Shown in pieces: positions 42,031 to 42,126 of a stretch of 42,126 nucleotides of DNA (position 1 is its first letter; each line of letters opens with the position of its first letter). Under the pieces are notes generated by a model. The model saw only the letters and a program-made list of their open reading frames with translations. It made no database searches and was not told the DNA's origin. The translations under genes were made by a program, and so were the position numbers. Source of the stretch: Pseudomonadota bacterium (GTDB lineage: Bacteria > Pseudomonadota > Alphaproteobacteria > Rhizobiales > Pleomorphomonadaceae); assembly GCA_018262505.1 (NCBI GenBank), contig JAGSYV010000021.1:1-42126 (forward strand), read 5' to 3'.

Positions 42031-42126
42031 GACGTTATGACCGTGCCTTGAGTTCGGCGGTCCGCCCTCTCGTGCTTTAGAGATACGAGGGTTGCTCGGA
42101 CGCACCGAGCCGAGCCTCATGCACGG
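42031..42126. other. Window end, no gene recognised
   Basis: 96 bases after the tandem repeat. No coding frame or RNA gene was identified. Confidence 0.3.

Noticed and set aside
42031-42126. tRNA or attachment site at the window end
   Set aside because: No cloverleaf or integrase gene could be recognised; short complementary stretches are imperfect.

Overview
The window is G+C-rich DNA whose gene families and layout (oligopeptide-, NitT/TauT- and Ugp/Mal-type ABC importers in ATGA-overlapping operons, DeoR/GntR/TetR/PucR-type regulators, short palindromic intergenic repeats) point to an alphaproteobacterium, most likely of the Hyphomicrobiales/Rhizobiales. Genus cannot be fixed from the sequence. 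The mix of catabolic operons with many decayed insertion sequences suggests an accessory region (genomic island or large plasmid). No rRNA, tRNA or CRISPR array was recognised.

Layout. (1) 1-6559, plus strand: end of a peptide-type ABC importer (fused double ATPase), then a tight operon of a DeoR regulator, an M20 amidohydrolase, two different APH/choline-kinase-fold phosphotransferases and an inositol-monophosphatase-family phosphatase. (2) 6560-8471: a broken IS5-family element abutting a decayed FecCD iron-permease pseudogene. (3) 8602-20320: two divergent operons around 14421-14662. The minus-strand operon encodes amidase, bicupin, LLM flavin monooxygenase, SDR protein, Asp/Glu-racemase-superfamily protein and flavin reductase. 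The plus-strand operon encodes an NMT1/THI5-type ABC importer (binding protein, ATPase, two permeases), a class II aldolase/adducin protein, a GntR/FCD regulator and an alpha/beta hydrolase. Together they look like one import-and-degradation locus for a small ring or amide compound. Several enzymes lack residues their families normally use, which makes this the best candidate for an undescribed pathway. (4) 20321-21550: IS3 relic and decayed SIS-domain gene; 21281-21550 holds no recognisable gene. (5) 21551-25758: two-gene RND efflux system. (6) 25761-31080: mobile-element mosaic (IS3 relic, orphan lower-G+C cdaR-like regulator, frameshifted IS1380 element with both ends, hipA pseudogene cut by that element, IS66 scrap). 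(7) 31186-41444: a carbohydrate locus. On the minus strand lie tetR, a metallophosphoesterase, a PHP-family phosphatase, a GNAT acetyltransferase and a GH3 glycosidase. Divergently on the plus strand lies a complete Ugp/Mal-type importer (ATPase, two permeases, binding protein). (8) 41445-42126: palindromic repeats, the left end of a second IS1380-family element, a 5' fragment of a pyruvate kinase gene, and four perfect 22-bp tandem repeats.

How the genes work together (inference). Each of the three transport loci pairs an importer with its own regulator and enzymes. In locus 3 the flavin reductase would feed reduced flavin to the LLM monooxygenase, and the amidase, hydrolase, bicupin, decarboxylase-like and racemase-like proteins would process the products. 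In locus 7 a phosphoesterase, a phosphatase and a beta-glycosidase beside a Ugp/Mal-type importer suggest use of a glycoside, possibly phosphorylated or phosphodiester-linked.
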